A model generated the notes under the pieces. It was given only the letters and a program-made list of their open reading frames with translations, did no database searches and had not been told where the DNA came from. The position numbers and the translations under genes were made by a program. Positions 1 to 10,433 of a DNA stretch of 64,000 nucleotides are shown piece by piece (position 1 is the first letter of the stretch; every line of letters begins with the position of its first letter). The DNA comes from Gammaproteobacteria bacterium HGW-Gammaproteobacteria-4 (GTDB lineage: Bacteria; Pseudomonadota; Gammaproteobacteria; Xanthomonadales; Xanthomonadaceae): NCBI GenBank assembly GCA_002839995.1, contig PGZC01000018.1, forward strand, positions 1 to 64,000. The letters run 5' to 3'.

Positions 1-2036
<2,036 letters not shown>

Positions 2037-2059
2037 TTATCGCACTGAAACCGGTTGGC

Positions 2060-2190
2060 GCCAGAAGCAGCTCCACGGCACCACGGCTCCACGGCACCAC
2101 GGGAAATGCGTAAAGCGATTTGTCCGCAAAGACCGCAAACAGCGCAAAGGGAAAATCGCGTAGTTGAAGACCGCAGGCCGTAACCCGGGA
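2060..2190. repeat. Dispersed intergenic repeat (TCCGCAAAG type) between leuS and the amidohydrolase
   Basis: This divergent gap holds tandem CCACGGCACCACGG words followed by GTCCGCAAAGACCGCAAAC, then GACCGCAGGCC and AACCCGGG. The same order of words recurs at 21910-22030 upstream of the adenine deaminase gene. Related TCCGCAAAGGACGC words occur twice between trmJ and suhB. No coding potential was recognised. Confidence 0.6.
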
Positions 2191-2259
2191 TCGGCGCGCC
2201 ATCCCGGTCGCCCAAGTCGCGTCGTTGTATATTGCGCCATTGACCGCTGGAGAACCGCG

Positions 2260-3543
2260 ATGCCCAAGCTTGCGCTGTTTTTTGTCGCCATTGCCCTGAG
2301 CCTGCCCGCCGCCGCCGAGGTCACCACGGTGCATTGCGGGCGCCTGTTCGATGCCGCCAACGCGAAATTGCTCGGCGAGCACACCATCGTGATCGAGGGC
2401 AACCTAATCCGCGAGGTACACGCGGCCAATGTCGTGATCGAAGGCGCCACCGCCATCGACCTCAGCCGGCAAACCTGCCTGCCGGGCCTGATCGACATGC
2501 ACGTGCATCTGGGCAACCAGACCAGCGCGCAGGCCTATTCGGAAGGATTCCGCCTGAACCCCGAGGACTTCGCGTTCCGCGCGGTCGGCTACGCCGAGCG
2601 CACCCTGCTCGCCGGGTTCACCAGCGTGCGCGATCTCGGCGGCACGGTCGCGTTGTCGCTGCGCAATGCCATCGACCAGGGCCTGGTGCGCGGCCCGCGC
2701 ATCTCGGCGGCGGGCAAGTCGATCGCCACCACCGGTGGCCATGCTGACCCGCTCAATGGCGTCAACCGCGACATCCTGCACGCGTTCGGTTATCCCGGCC
2801 CGGAAGACGGCGTGATCAGCGGCCCGATCGAAGCGCGGCGCGCGGTGCGCCAGCGTTACAAGGATGGCTCGGACGTGATCAAGATCACCGCCACCGGTGG
2901 CGTGCTCAGCTTCGCCAAGAGCGGCGACAATCCGCAGTTCATGGCGGATGAGGTGGTGTCGATCGTGCAGACCGCGCACGACTATGGTTACAAGGTGGCC
3001 GTGCATGCGCACGGCGCCGAAGGCATGAAACGCGCGGTCATCGCCGGGGTCGATTCGATCGAACACGGCACCTATATGACCAATGAAATCCGCAAACTCA
3101 TGAAGGACAAGGGGACGTGGTATGTGCCCACCATCCTCGCTGGCGTGTTCGTGGGCGAGATGGCGGCCAAGCCCGGTTATTACCCCGAGATCGTGCGGCC
3201 CAAGGCATTGGCCGTCGGCCCGCAAATCCAGAAGACCTTTGCCGCGGCTTACAAGGCCGGGGTAAAGATCGCCTTCGGCACCGATGCCGGCGTCTACCCG
3301 CATGGCGATAACGCACGCGAATTCGAGCTGATGACCGAAGCCGGCATGCCCGCCAACGAGGCCCTGCAATCGGCCACCCGCAATGCTGCGCAGTTGCTCG
3401 GACGCTGGGACGAACTGGGCAGCATCGATGCCGGCAAGCTGGCCGATCTGGTGGCGGTTCCCGGCAATCCGCTCGAGGACATCGCGTTGATGAAGCAGGT
3501 GGATTTCGTGATGAAGGATGGCGTGGTCTATCGTCAACCCTGA
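2260..3543 (+). CDS. Exported metal-dependent amidohydrolase (imidazolonepropionase / Xaa-Pro dipeptidase-like)
   Basis: This 427-residue enzyme of the amidohydrolase superfamily probably hydrolyses a dipeptide or cyclic amide in the periplasm. The ATG at 2260 has GGAG 8 bp upstream and opens a clear signal peptide (MPKLALFFVAIALSLPAAAE). An upstream in-frame extension to 2164 has no export signal and was not used. Visible metal ligands are HVH in GLIDMHVHLG near residue 85, the lysine of IKITATGG that is carbamylated in this family, HAHG, EHGT and the final Asp in GTDAG. These are in the usual order. The substrate cannot be read from sequence. Export plus this motif set matches secreted Xaa-Pro dipeptidase-like amidohydrolases of xanthomonads. 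It stands alone, with repeats on both sides. Confidence 0.88.
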   Translation: MPKLALFFVAIALSLPAAAEVTTVHCGRLFDAANAKLLGEHTIVIEGNLIREVHAANVVIEGATAIDLSRQTCLPGLIDMHVHLGNQTSAQAYSEGFRLNPEDFAFRAVGYAERTLLAGFTSVRDLGGTVALSLRNAIDQGLVRGPRISAAGKSIATTGGHADPLNGVNRDILHAFGYPGPEDGVISGPIEARRAVRQRYKDGSDVIKITATGGVLSFAKSGDNPQFMADEVVSIVQTAHDYGYKVAVHAHGAEGMKRAVIAGVDSIEHGTYMTNEIRKLMKDKGTWYVPTILAGVFVGEMAAKPGYYPEIVRPKALAVGPQIQKTFAAAYKAGVKIAFGTDAGVYPHGDNAREFELMTEAGMPANEALQSATRNAAQLLGRWDELGSIDAGKLADLVAVPGNPLEDIALMKQVDFVMKDGVVYRQP

Positions 3544-3570
3544 TCCATCCCTCCGTCGAGCGCTCATATC

Positions 3571-3768
3571 GGTCGGTCGCTGCGCGACACTGGCTGCGCC
3601 AGTCCCGCCTTCACTTCGCCCCTACGCGGCTCGCTCGGTCGGTCGCTGCGCGACACTGGCTGCGCCAGTCCCGCCTTCACTTCGCCGCTACGCGGCTCGC
3701 TCGGTCGGTCGCTGCGCGACACTGGCTGCGCCAGTCCCGCCTTCACTTCGCCGCTACGCGGCTCGCTC
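3571..3768. repeat. Three tandem copies of a 66-bp palindrome-rich unit
   Basis: Units begin at 3571, 3637 and 3703, each with GGTCGGTCGCTGCGCGAC, and are nearly identical. Each holds a hairpin ACTGG-CTGCG-CCAGT and ends with CGCTACGCGGCTCGCTC, running straight into the REP pair at 3769. A 69-bp relative with a different but still self-complementary hairpin occurs at 57171 and 59901. Confidence 0.85.
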
Positions 3769-3840
3769 GGTCGCCCACAGGGTGGGCTCCTACAGGTGAG
3801 CGCAACCGCTTTTCTGTAGGAGCCCACCCTGTGGGCGACC
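3769..3840. repeat. REP-type inverted pair 1
   Basis: Perfect 27-bp arms (GGTCGCCCACAGGGTGG... at 3769-3795 and its complement at 3814-3840) are separated by 18 bp. This is the best preserved copy of the main palindromic family of the window. Together with the 66-bp units it fills the gap 3544-3955 downstream of the amidohydrolase. The remaining 115 bp up to 3955 show nothing recognisable beyond the leader of cnoX. Confidence 0.9.
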
Positions 3841-3955
3841 ACAAGCCGCAGTGCGCGATGGCACAACCGCATCGCGCCTGCCTGCATGCTGCCGTTGCCT
3901 TGAAATCGACGACGACGGCATCATGTTCCTGACTTGACGCTTTCGAGATATTCCC

Positions 3956-4861
3956 ATGACCCTGATTACACCCGGCGGCACCGCGGCCCCCAAGCCGAAT
4001 GCCGCGCCAGCGCCGGAATCCCTGATTTTCGACACCACTGCCGCCGACTTCGAGCGCGATGTCATCCTGCGCTCGGTCAAGGTGCCGGTGCTGGTGGATT
4101 TCTGGGCGACCTGGTGCGAGCCGTGCAAGCAACTCGCCCCGGTGCTGGAAAAGCTGGTCGCCGAATACCGCGGCGCCTTCATGCTGGCCAAGGTCGATGT
4201 CGACAAACAGCAACAACTCGCGGCGGCGGTTGGTATCCGCTCGGTACCGACGCTGATGCTGGTCACGCACGGGCAGCTGGTCGATGGCTTCCCCGGTGCG
4301 CTGCCCGAGGCCAAGCTGCGCGAGTTTCTGGGCAAGCATGGCATCGTGCCGCGAGCCGCCCCGGAAGACGACGCCGACGCACCGGAGGAATCGCCGGAAG
4401 CCGCCGCAACGCGGTTACGCGCGGAAATCGCAAAGTCCCCGGACAACGACGAACTCAAGCTCGACCTCGCACTGGCACTCACCCGGCTGGGCGAAACCGA
4501 CGAACCGCTGCGTCTGCTCGACGCCCTGCCCGCCAATCTGGGCACCGACGATCGCGCCCGCAAGGCGCGTGCGCGCCTCGCGTTTGCTGCGCTTGTCGCC
4601 ACAGCACCAGACCTCACCGCATTGGCAACGCGCGTCGCCAGCAATCCCGATGATGCGCAGGCACGCCACCTGCTCGGCGTGCGCCTGATTCTCGCTGCGC
4701 AGCCGCAGGCTGGGCTGGATCAGCTGATCGAACTGCTCAGCCGCGATCGCAGCTATGCCGACGGCCTGCCGCGCAAAGCCCTGATCGATGCGTTCCTGAT
4801 CCTCGATGACGCCGAACTGGTATCGCGCTACCGACGCAAGATGGCGTCGTTGCTGTTCTGA
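3956..4861 (+). CDS. cnoX: Thioredoxin-TPR chaperedoxin (CnoX/YbbN family)
   Basis: This 301-residue cytoplasmic protein has a thioredoxin domain (about residues 25-130) and a helical TPR-like C-terminal half. The family protects substrates of GroEL from oxidative aggregation. The active site reads FWATWCEPCKQLAP, so both cysteines of CxxC are present; E. coli CnoX has lost this motif while many other bacteria keep it. The cis-proline segment is SVPTLM. The C-terminus SRYRRKMASLLF matches the end of YbbN (KYRRQLYALLY). Length agrees with the family (about 285-300). The ATG at 3956 is the only sensible start before the thioredoxin fold. The stop is 3 bp before the next gene, so the two are likely co-transcribed. 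Confidence 0.92.
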   Translation: MTLITPGGTAAPKPNAAPAPESLIFDTTAADFERDVILRSVKVPVLVDFWATWCEPCKQLAPVLEKLVAEYRGAFMLAKVDVDKQQQLAAAVGIRSVPTLMLVTHGQLVDGFPGALPEAKLREFLGKHGIVPRAAPEDDADAPEESPEAAATRLRAEIAKSPDNDELKLDLALALTRLGETDEPLRLLDALPANLGTDDRARKARARLAFAALVATAPDLTALATRVASNPDDAQARHLLGVRLILAAQPQAGLDQLIELLSRDRSYADGLPRKALIDAFLILDDAELVSRYRRKMASLLF

Positions 4862-4864
4862 GCG

Positions 4865-5332
4865 ATGAAGGCCAAACACCTGCGGTTGGTGATGAACCTG
4901 TGGCCACCGTTTGCCTTCTCCGGCATTCGGGTGCAGCGGATCGCGGACGATTTCAGCGCGGTGCAGGTCGCCCTGCATCAGCGCTGGTACAACCGCAATT
5001 ATGTCGGCAGCCATTTCGGTGGCAGCCTGTTTGCGATGACCGACCCGTTTTTCATGATGATGTTGTTGCACCAGCTTGGCAGCGATTACATCGTCTGGGA
5101 CAAGGCCGCGCACATCGAGTTCGTCAAACCCGGGCGCGGAACGGTAACTGCGCATTTTCACCTTGACGCAGGTACCGTAGCCACGTTGCGCGCCGCTGTC
5201 GATCGCGGCGAACGGGTCAGGCACTGGTTCGAGGCCACCATTCACGACAGCGATGGCGAGGTGGTTGCGAACGTCCGCAAACAACTTTACATACGCCACA
5301 AACGACCGGCTGAAGGCAGCGACCAGCCGTAA
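4865..5332 (+). CDS. DUF4442 hotdog-fold protein (PaaI-like thioesterase family)
   Basis: This 155-residue protein of the DUF4442 / YiiD_C hotdog family is probably an acyl-CoA thioesterase-like enzyme acting in the cytoplasm. The family signature is visible as NYVGSHFGGSLFAMTDPFFM, followed by the segment with WDKAAHIEFVKPGRG, which forms the hotdog sheet. No signal peptide or membrane segment is seen. It starts 3 bp after the cnoX stop, so it is the second gene of a two-gene unit. No substrate can be assigned. Confidence 0.85.
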   Translation: MKAKHLRLVMNLWPPFAFSGIRVQRIADDFSAVQVALHQRWYNRNYVGSHFGGSLFAMTDPFFMMMLLHQLGSDYIVWDKAAHIEFVKPGRGTVTAHFHLDAGTVATLRAAVDRGERVRHWFEATIHDSDGEVVANVRKQLYIRHKRPAEGSDQP

Positions 5333-5351
5333 TGATTTCTCGGTTTAGGAA

Positions 5352-5506
5352 GCTCTGAACAACCGCCAACCGCCGTCATTGCGAGCGCTCAAGCCTTTAG
5401 CCGCGAGGCCGAAGGCCGTGGCGGGAAGCAATCCAGTGCCTTGATTCTCTGAACACTCTGGATTGCCGCGTCGCTTCGCTCCTCGCAATGACAGCTTGTT
5501 CAGAGC
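5352..5506. repeat. 155-bp MITE-like element with terminal inverted repeats
   Basis: The ends are GCTCTGAACAA (5352-5362) and TTGTTCAGAGC (5496-5506), perfect 11-bp inverted repeats. Nested inside are GTCATTGCGAG / CTCGCAATGAC and CAATCCAG / CTGGATTG, also inverted. The whole element can fold on itself and has no open frame. A degraded relative (GGCGTCATTGCGAGCG, GCAATCCAG, CTGGATTGCC) lies at about 45600-45695. It sits between the hotdog gene and the APC permease. Confidence 0.8.
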
Positions 5507-5553
5507 ATCCTTAATCTGATCGCCGGGCGTTGTTGCTCGCAGGAACCTGCACA

Positions 5554-6837
5554 TTGAGCCGATCCACTGCCAACGCACCCACCTTGATTCGCGTCGTCTC
5601 GCGCTGGCAGATCGTCGGCCTGTCGATCAACGACGTGATCGGCAGCGGCATCTATCTGCTGCCGGCAGCGGCGGCGGCGCTGCTCGGCCCGGCCAGCCTG
5701 TGGGCGGTATTGCTGGCCGGGGTGGCGGTATCGTTACTGGTGCTGTGCTACGCGCAGGCATCCAGCTATTTCGATCAGGCCGGCGGCGCCTACCTGTATA
5801 CGCGCGAGGCGTTCGGCGATTTCATCGGCTTTGAGGTCGGCTGGATGGCGTGGTTGACCCGCATCGCATCGATCGCGGCCCTCGCCAATGGTCTGGCGCT
5901 GGCGATGGCGGCGCTGTGGCCGGCCATGGCCACCGGCCCAACCCGGATTGCGGTGATCGTGCTCGGCATCGCCGTGGTGACCTGGATCAACGTCGTGGGG
6001 GTCCGTTCCGGTGCGCGGATGGCAGTTATCCTGACTCTCGCCAAATTGTTGCCGCTGCTGGTGTTCGTGATCGTCGGCGTGTTCCACATGGATTGGGCCA
6101 ACCTGTCCGGCGCCGCCGTGCCGGAGCGAACCGATCTGGCCGAAGCCGCGCTGCTGCTGCTGTTTGCCTATGCCGGCTTCGAAAACACCCCGGCCGCAGC
6201 CGGTGAATACAAAAATCCCAAACGAGACATCCCGTTTGCGATGTTGACCATGATCGCCGTGGTCACGTTCACCTATGTCGCGATCCAGGCGGTGGCGCTG
6301 GGCACCTTGCCCGGCCTTGCCACATCGACGTCACCACTGGCCGACGCTGCCGGCGGTTTTGCCGGCCCGGGCGCGGTGATGTTGCTGACGCTTGGCGCGG
6401 TGGTGTCGATCCTCGGCAACATGGGCAACAGCGTACTGATGGGGCCGCGCTACTTGTATGCGCTGGCGGTCGATGGCTATGGCCCGGCGCTGTTTGCGCG
6501 AGTGCACCCGCGCTGGCATACGCCAGCGGCCGCCATCGCGATCCCGGCCGCACTGGCACTGGCACTGGCGCTGTCCGGCAGCTTCGTGCAACTGGCGCTG
6601 TTGTCGGTGATCGCGCGGCTGGCCACCTATATCGGCACCGCGGCCTCGCTGCTGGTTTTGCAAAAGCGCCATGCCGCCAGGCCCGGCGCACTGATCCTGC
6701 CCGGTGGTCGGCTGATTCCATTGCTGGCGCTCGCGATCTCGCTGATTCTGCTGTCCGCTACGACCGTCGCGAACCTGCTCGCCGGTGCCGCGGCGATAGC
6801 CGTCGGCGCGCTGATTTTTCGCTTTCGCCGCCGTTGA
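5554..6837 (+). CDS. APC-superfamily amino acid permease
   Basis: This 427-residue inner-membrane protein probably imports an amino acid by proton symport or exchange. The family opening is clear: RWQIVGLSINDVIGSGIYLLPA in the first helix, then about twelve hydrophobic segments to the end. AYAGFENTPAAAGEYKNPKRD is the conserved loop/TM6 region of APC carriers. I chose the TTG at 5554, which has AGGA 9 bp upstream. The longest frame opens with another TTG at 5530 and adds eight residues without support. The gene lies between a repeat element and dnaE on the same strand. The substrate is not predictable. Confidence 0.88.
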   Translation: MSRSTANAPTLIRVVSRWQIVGLSINDVIGSGIYLLPAAAAALLGPASLWAVLLAGVAVSLLVLCYAQASSYFDQAGGAYLYTREAFGDFIGFEVGWMAWLTRIASIAALANGLALAMAALWPAMATGPTRIAVIVLGIAVVTWINVVGVRSGARMAVILTLAKLLPLLVFVIVGVFHMDWANLSGAAVPERTDLAEAALLLLFAYAGFENTPAAAGEYKNPKRDIPFAMLTMIAVVTFTYVAIQAVALGTLPGLATSTSPLADAAGGFAGPGAVMLLTLGAVVSILGNMGNSVLMGPRYLYALAVDGYGPALFARVHPRWHTPAAAIAIPAALALALALSGSFVQLALLSVIARLATYIGTAASLLVLQKRHAARPGALILPGGRLIPLLALAISLILLSATTVANLLAGAAAIAVGALIFRFRRR

Positions 6838-6993
6838 GGTCAGCGCAGCTTGGCCGCGTGTCGTCAAGGCTTGTGATGACCGCGCTGGGCGCTTACCCTG
6901 CATCACAACCCAAGGCTGGCTGTTTGCGCCAGCGTCTCGCATCCCCGCTGCCACGCCATTCGACCGGGCCAAGACCGCACCACGCCGACGCCC

Positions 6994-7905
6994 ATGACCC
7001 CACGCTTCGTTCACTTGCATCTGCACAGCGAGTTCTCGCTGACCGACTCGACCATCCGGATCAAGCCGATGGCGAAACGCTGTGCCGAGCTGGGATTGCC
7101 CGCGGTCGGGATTACCGACCAGAGCAACCTGTTTGCGCTGGTGAAGTTCTACAAGGCGGCCGAGGCGGCAGGGGTCAAACCCATTGCCGGCGCCGATATC
7201 TGGCTGGCCGAGGACGGGCAGCCAGCCTCGCGCCTGACCCTGCTGTGCCGCAACCGCGATGGCTATCTGGGCTTGTCGCGCCTGCTGTCGCGCGCCTACC
7301 AGGAAGGCCACCGCGGCGACCTGGTCTGCGTACGCCCTGGTTGGCTGTATGACGAGCGTGCCGGACTGGTGCTCATTGCCGGGCGACAAAGCCTGATCGG
7401 CCAGCACCTGGCGGCCGGTCGCAATGACACTGCCGCGCGGGTGCTGCACGATTGGCGCGAGCTGTTTCCCGATGCGCTGTACCTGGAGCTGACCCGTACC
7501 GGCCGCGACGGCGAAGAGGCGTTCAACGCAGCGGCGGCAGCGCTGGCGGATCGCATGGATCTGCCGTTGCTGGCATCCAACGACGTGCGTTTCCTGCTGC
7601 CCGACGACTTCGAAGCGCACGAGGCGCGGGTGTGCATCGCCAGCGGCCGGGTCCTCGACGATCCCAAGCGCCCGCGCGACTACAGCCCCGAGCAATACCT
7701 GAAATCGCCGGAGCAGATGGCGGAACTGTTCGCCGATCTGCCCGAGGCGCTGGAAAACACGGTCGAGCTGGCGCAGCGCTGCAATCTCGAACTGCAACTG
7801 GGCACTTACTACCTGCCCGACTTTCCGGTGCCGGACGGGCACACGGTAGCCTCGCCATCGAGCTGGACGTCATCATCACGATGGGCTTCCCCGGCTACTT
7901 CCTGA
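6994..7905 (+). CDS. dnaE: DNA polymerase III alpha subunit, 5' part (PHP and early Pol domain) before a frame break
   Basis: This is the N-terminal part of the replicative polymerase alpha subunit. It starts at the ATG at 6994 with FVHLHLHSEFSLTDSTIRIKP (PHP domain, DnaE1 type) and continues through AITD-like GITDQSNLFALVKFY, NDVRFLLPDDFEAHE and SPEQYLKSPEQMAELFADLPEALENTVE. Correct sequence ends at YYLPDFPVPDGHT (about 7845). The frame then reads unrelated residues (SSWTSSSRWASPATS) to a TGA at 7903. The family pattern resumes in another frame from 7851. About 40 conserved residues between PDGHT and the ELDVI segment are missing. So a deletion of roughly 120-130 bp, not a multiple of three, has removed them. 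It could be a genuine lesion or an assembly error. Confidence 0.93.
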   Translation: MTPRFVHLHLHSEFSLTDSTIRIKPMAKRCAELGLPAVGITDQSNLFALVKFYKAAEAAGVKPIAGADIWLAEDGQPASRLTLLCRNRDGYLGLSRLLSRAYQEGHRGDLVCVRPGWLYDERAGLVLIAGRQSLIGQHLAAGRNDTAARVLHDWRELFPDALYLELTRTGRDGEEAFNAAAAALADRMDLPLLASNDVRFLLPDDFEAHEARVCIASGRVLDDPKRPRDYSPEQYLKSPEQMAELFADLPEALENTVELAQRCNLELQLGTYYLPDFPVPDGHTVASPSSWTSSSRWASPATS

Positions 7906-10385
7906 TCGTGGCCGATTTCATCAACTGGGCCAAGCAACACGATATTCCGGTTGGCCCCGGGCGCGGTTCCGGTGCCGGTTCGCTGGTGGCCTGGGCGCTG
8001 GGCATCACCGATCTGGACCCGTTGCCCTACGATCTGCTGTTCGAGCGCTTTCTGAATCCCGAACGGGTGTCGATGCCCGACTTCGACATCGACTTTTGCA
8101 TGGATCGCCGCGACGAGGTGATCGATTACGTCGCGCAAAAATACGGCCGCGACCGGGTCAGCCAGATCATCACCTACGGCACCATGGCGGCCAAGGCGGT
8201 GGTGCGCGATACCGGCCGCATCCTCGGGCATCCGTACGGCTTCGTCGATTCGATCGCCAAACTGATTCCGCTGACGCTCGGCATCAGCCTCGACGATGCG
8301 CTGGGCGAAAGCGAGGCCGCACGCAAGGACAACAACCTCGCCTCGGCCGAGCTGATCGCGCGTTACCAATCCGAAGAGGACGTGCGCGACCTGATCGACC
8401 TGGCGCGCAAGCTCGAAGACCTTACCCGCAACGCCGGCAGGCACGCCGGCGGCGTGGTGATCGCGCCCAGTCCGCTCACCGATTTCTGCCCGCTGTTCTG
8501 CGAACAGGGCGGCACCAGCCCGGTCACCCAGTTCGACAAGGACGACGTGGAAGCAGCGGGCCTGGTCAAGTTCGACTTCCTCGGCCTGCGCACCCTCACC
8601 ATCCTGGATTGGGCGGTGAAGGCGATCAACGCCGAGCGCCGCCGCAACCACGAGGCCGAGTTCGATCTGGCGACGCTGCCGCTGGACGATTTGGCGACCT
8701 ACGCGTTGTTCTCGCGCGGCGATACCGTGGCGGTGTTCCAGTTCGAGTCGCGCGGCATGCGCGAGCTGCTAAAGCGCGCGCGCCCGGACCGCTTCGAGGA
8801 CATCATTGCGCTGGCCGCCCTGTTCCGACCCGGCCCGCTGGGCTCGGGCATGGACAAGGACTGGACCGCGCGCAAGCACGGCGAGGCCGTGGTCACCTAT
8901 CCGCATCCGCTGCTGGAGCCGGTGCTGGCGCCGACTTACGGTGTGATTGTGTACCAGGAACAGGTGATGCAGATCGCCCAGGTGCTGGCCGGCTACTCGC
9001 TGGGCGGCGCCGACCTGCTGCGCCGCGCGATGGGCAAGAAGAAACCCGAGGAGATGGCGAAAGAGCGCGCCAAGTTCGAGGCCGGCGCGGCCGAGCGCAA
9101 CGTCGATCCGCGCGTCGCCAGCGGCATCTTCGACTTGATGGAGAAGTTCGCCGAGTACGGCTTCAACAAGTCGCACTCGGCCGCCTATGCGCTGGTGGCC
9201 TACCAGACCGCCTGGCTCAAGGTGCATTACCCGGCGCAGTTCATGGCCGCCACGTTGTCCTCGGACATGGACAACACCGACAAGGTGGTGACCTTTCTCA
9301 ACGAAGCGCGCGCGATCGGCATCGCCATCGCGCCGCCGGACGTGAACAGCTCCGGCTACGCCTTCGCCGCCACCGGCGCGCGCGCAGTGCGCTATGGACT
9401 GGGCGCGATCAAGGGCGTGGGTCACGGCGCCTGCGAGGCCATCATCGAGGCGCGCGCGCGCGGCGGCGCGTTTGCCGATCTGCTGGATTTCTGCGCGCGG
9501 GTGGATTCGGGCCGGCTCAACAAACGCGTGATCGAAGCCCTGATCCATGCCGGCGCGCTCGACAGCCTCGGCAGCAACCGTCCCTCGCTGCTGGTGCAGT
9601 TGCCCGATGTCATGCGCGCCACCGAGCAGGCCGCGCGCGAACGCGCCGCCGGCCAGGTGTCGCTGTTCGGTGGCGGCCCGGAACCGGCGCTGAGCATCGA
9701 GCTGGCGCGCTGCGACGACTGGCCGCTGGCACAGAAGCTGAGCGGTGAGCGCGAAACCCTGGGCCACTACCTCAGCGGCCATCCGCTCGACCCGTGGCGC
9801 AACGAGCTCAATGCCCTGACCGGTTTCGACCTGGGCGAACTCGAACGGATCCTGTCGCAAAAACGCGACCGCCGCGGCGAAGCGCAGGTGGTGATCGCCG
9901 GCATGGTCACCGCCATCCGCAAACGCGGCGAAACCATGGCCTTCGTGCAAGTGGAGGACGGCAAGGGTCGGCTGGAATGCCTGTTTTTTCGCGATGCGTT
10001 CATCGAGTACGGCGCCATGCTCGGCCGCGACCGGGTGCTGGTGATCGAAGGCAGCCTGAGCGACGATGAGTTTTCCGGCGGTTTCAGCCTGCGCGCCAAA
10101 CGCTGCTGGGACTACCGCGAACTGTGCGCTGCCGGTCAACGCCTGGATCTGCGCGTCGACCTGCGCATGGGCGAAGCCATGGCACAACTGGAGACCGCGC
10201 TCGCTGCCTACCGGCCCGGCAAAACCCCATTGCGCCTGCTCGCCACCACCAACGCCGGCTCTGGCGTCATCGAGTTGAACGGCGCGCACAGCGTACGCAG
10301 CGAACCCGAGCTGATCGACCTGCTGCGCGCCCTGCCCTCGGTCGGCGAGGTCAGCCTGCATCTGCCAAGGCCATGGCAGCCCTGA
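7851..10385 (+). CDS. dnaE: DNA polymerase III alpha subunit, 3' part (Pol palm/fingers, HhH, OB) after the frame break
   Basis: The continuation of dnaE in a second frame resumes at LAIELDVIITMGFPGYFLIV. Catalytic and conserved segments are intact: PVGPGRGSGAGSLVAWALG, the catalytic aspartates in MPDFDIDFCMDRRDEVIDY, SQIITYGTMAAKAVVRD, RNAGRHAGGVVIAP, FNKSHSAAYALVAYQT (beta-clamp/HhH region) and a C-terminal OB domain (VVIAGMVTAIRKRGETMAF...). An isolated translation could begin only at the ATG at 7881, without the PHP domain. Together with the 5' part this gives about 1130 residues. Family members have 1160-1190, which fits the inferred small deletion. Everything except the junction looks under purifying selection, so the gene is probably functional in the real genome. 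The next gene downstream is convergent. Confidence 0.93.
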   Translation, partial: LAIELDVIITMGFPGYFLIVADFINWAKQHDIPVGPGRGSGAGSLVAWALGITDLDPLPYDLLFERFLNPERVSMPDFDIDFCMDRRDEVIDYVAQKYGRDRVSQIITYGTMAAKAVVRDTGRILGHPYGFVDSIAKLIPLTLGISLDDALGESEAARKDNNLASAELIARYQSEEDVRDLIDLARKLEDLTRNAGRHAGGVVIAPSPLTDFCPLFCEQGGTSPVTQFDKDDVEAAGLVKFDFLGLRTLTILDWAVKAINAERRRNHEAEFDLATLPLDDLATYALFSRGDTVAVFQFESRGMRELLKRARPDRFEDIIALAALFRPGPLGSGMDKDWTARKHGEAVVTYPHPLLEPVLAPTYGVIVYQEQVMQIAQVLAGYSLGGADLLRRAMGKKKPEEMAKERAKFEAGAAERNVDPRVASGIFDLMEKFAEYGFNKSHSAAYALVAYQTAWLKVHYPAQFMAATLSSDMDNTDKVVTFLNEARAIGIAIAPPDVNSSGYAFAATGARAVRYGLGAIKGVGHGACEAIIEARARGGAFADLLDFCARVDSGRLNKRVIEALIHAGALDSLGSNRPSLLVQLPDVMRATEQAARERAAGQVSLFGGGPEPALSIELARCDDWPLAQKLSGERETLGHYLSGHPLDPWRNELNALTGFDLGELERILSQKRDRRGEAQVVIAGMVTAIRKRGETMAFVQVEDGKGRLECLFFRDAFIEYGAMLGRDRVLVIEGSLSDDEFSGGFSLRAKRCWDYRELCAAGQRLDLRVDLRMGEAMAQLETALAAYRPGKTPLRLLATTNAGSGVIELNGAHSVRSEPELIDLLRALPSVGEVSLHLPRPWQP

Positions 10386-10433
10386 GCCGACACGCCAATC
10401 CGTCGATAGCCGCACCAGACACGCGGCCGTGCA

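Noticed and set aside
3518-3887. Short repetitive frames over the 66-bp tandem units (residues VGRCATLAAPVPPSLR repeated)
   Set aside because: They only translate the palindromic repeat and have no start context; not a repeat protein.
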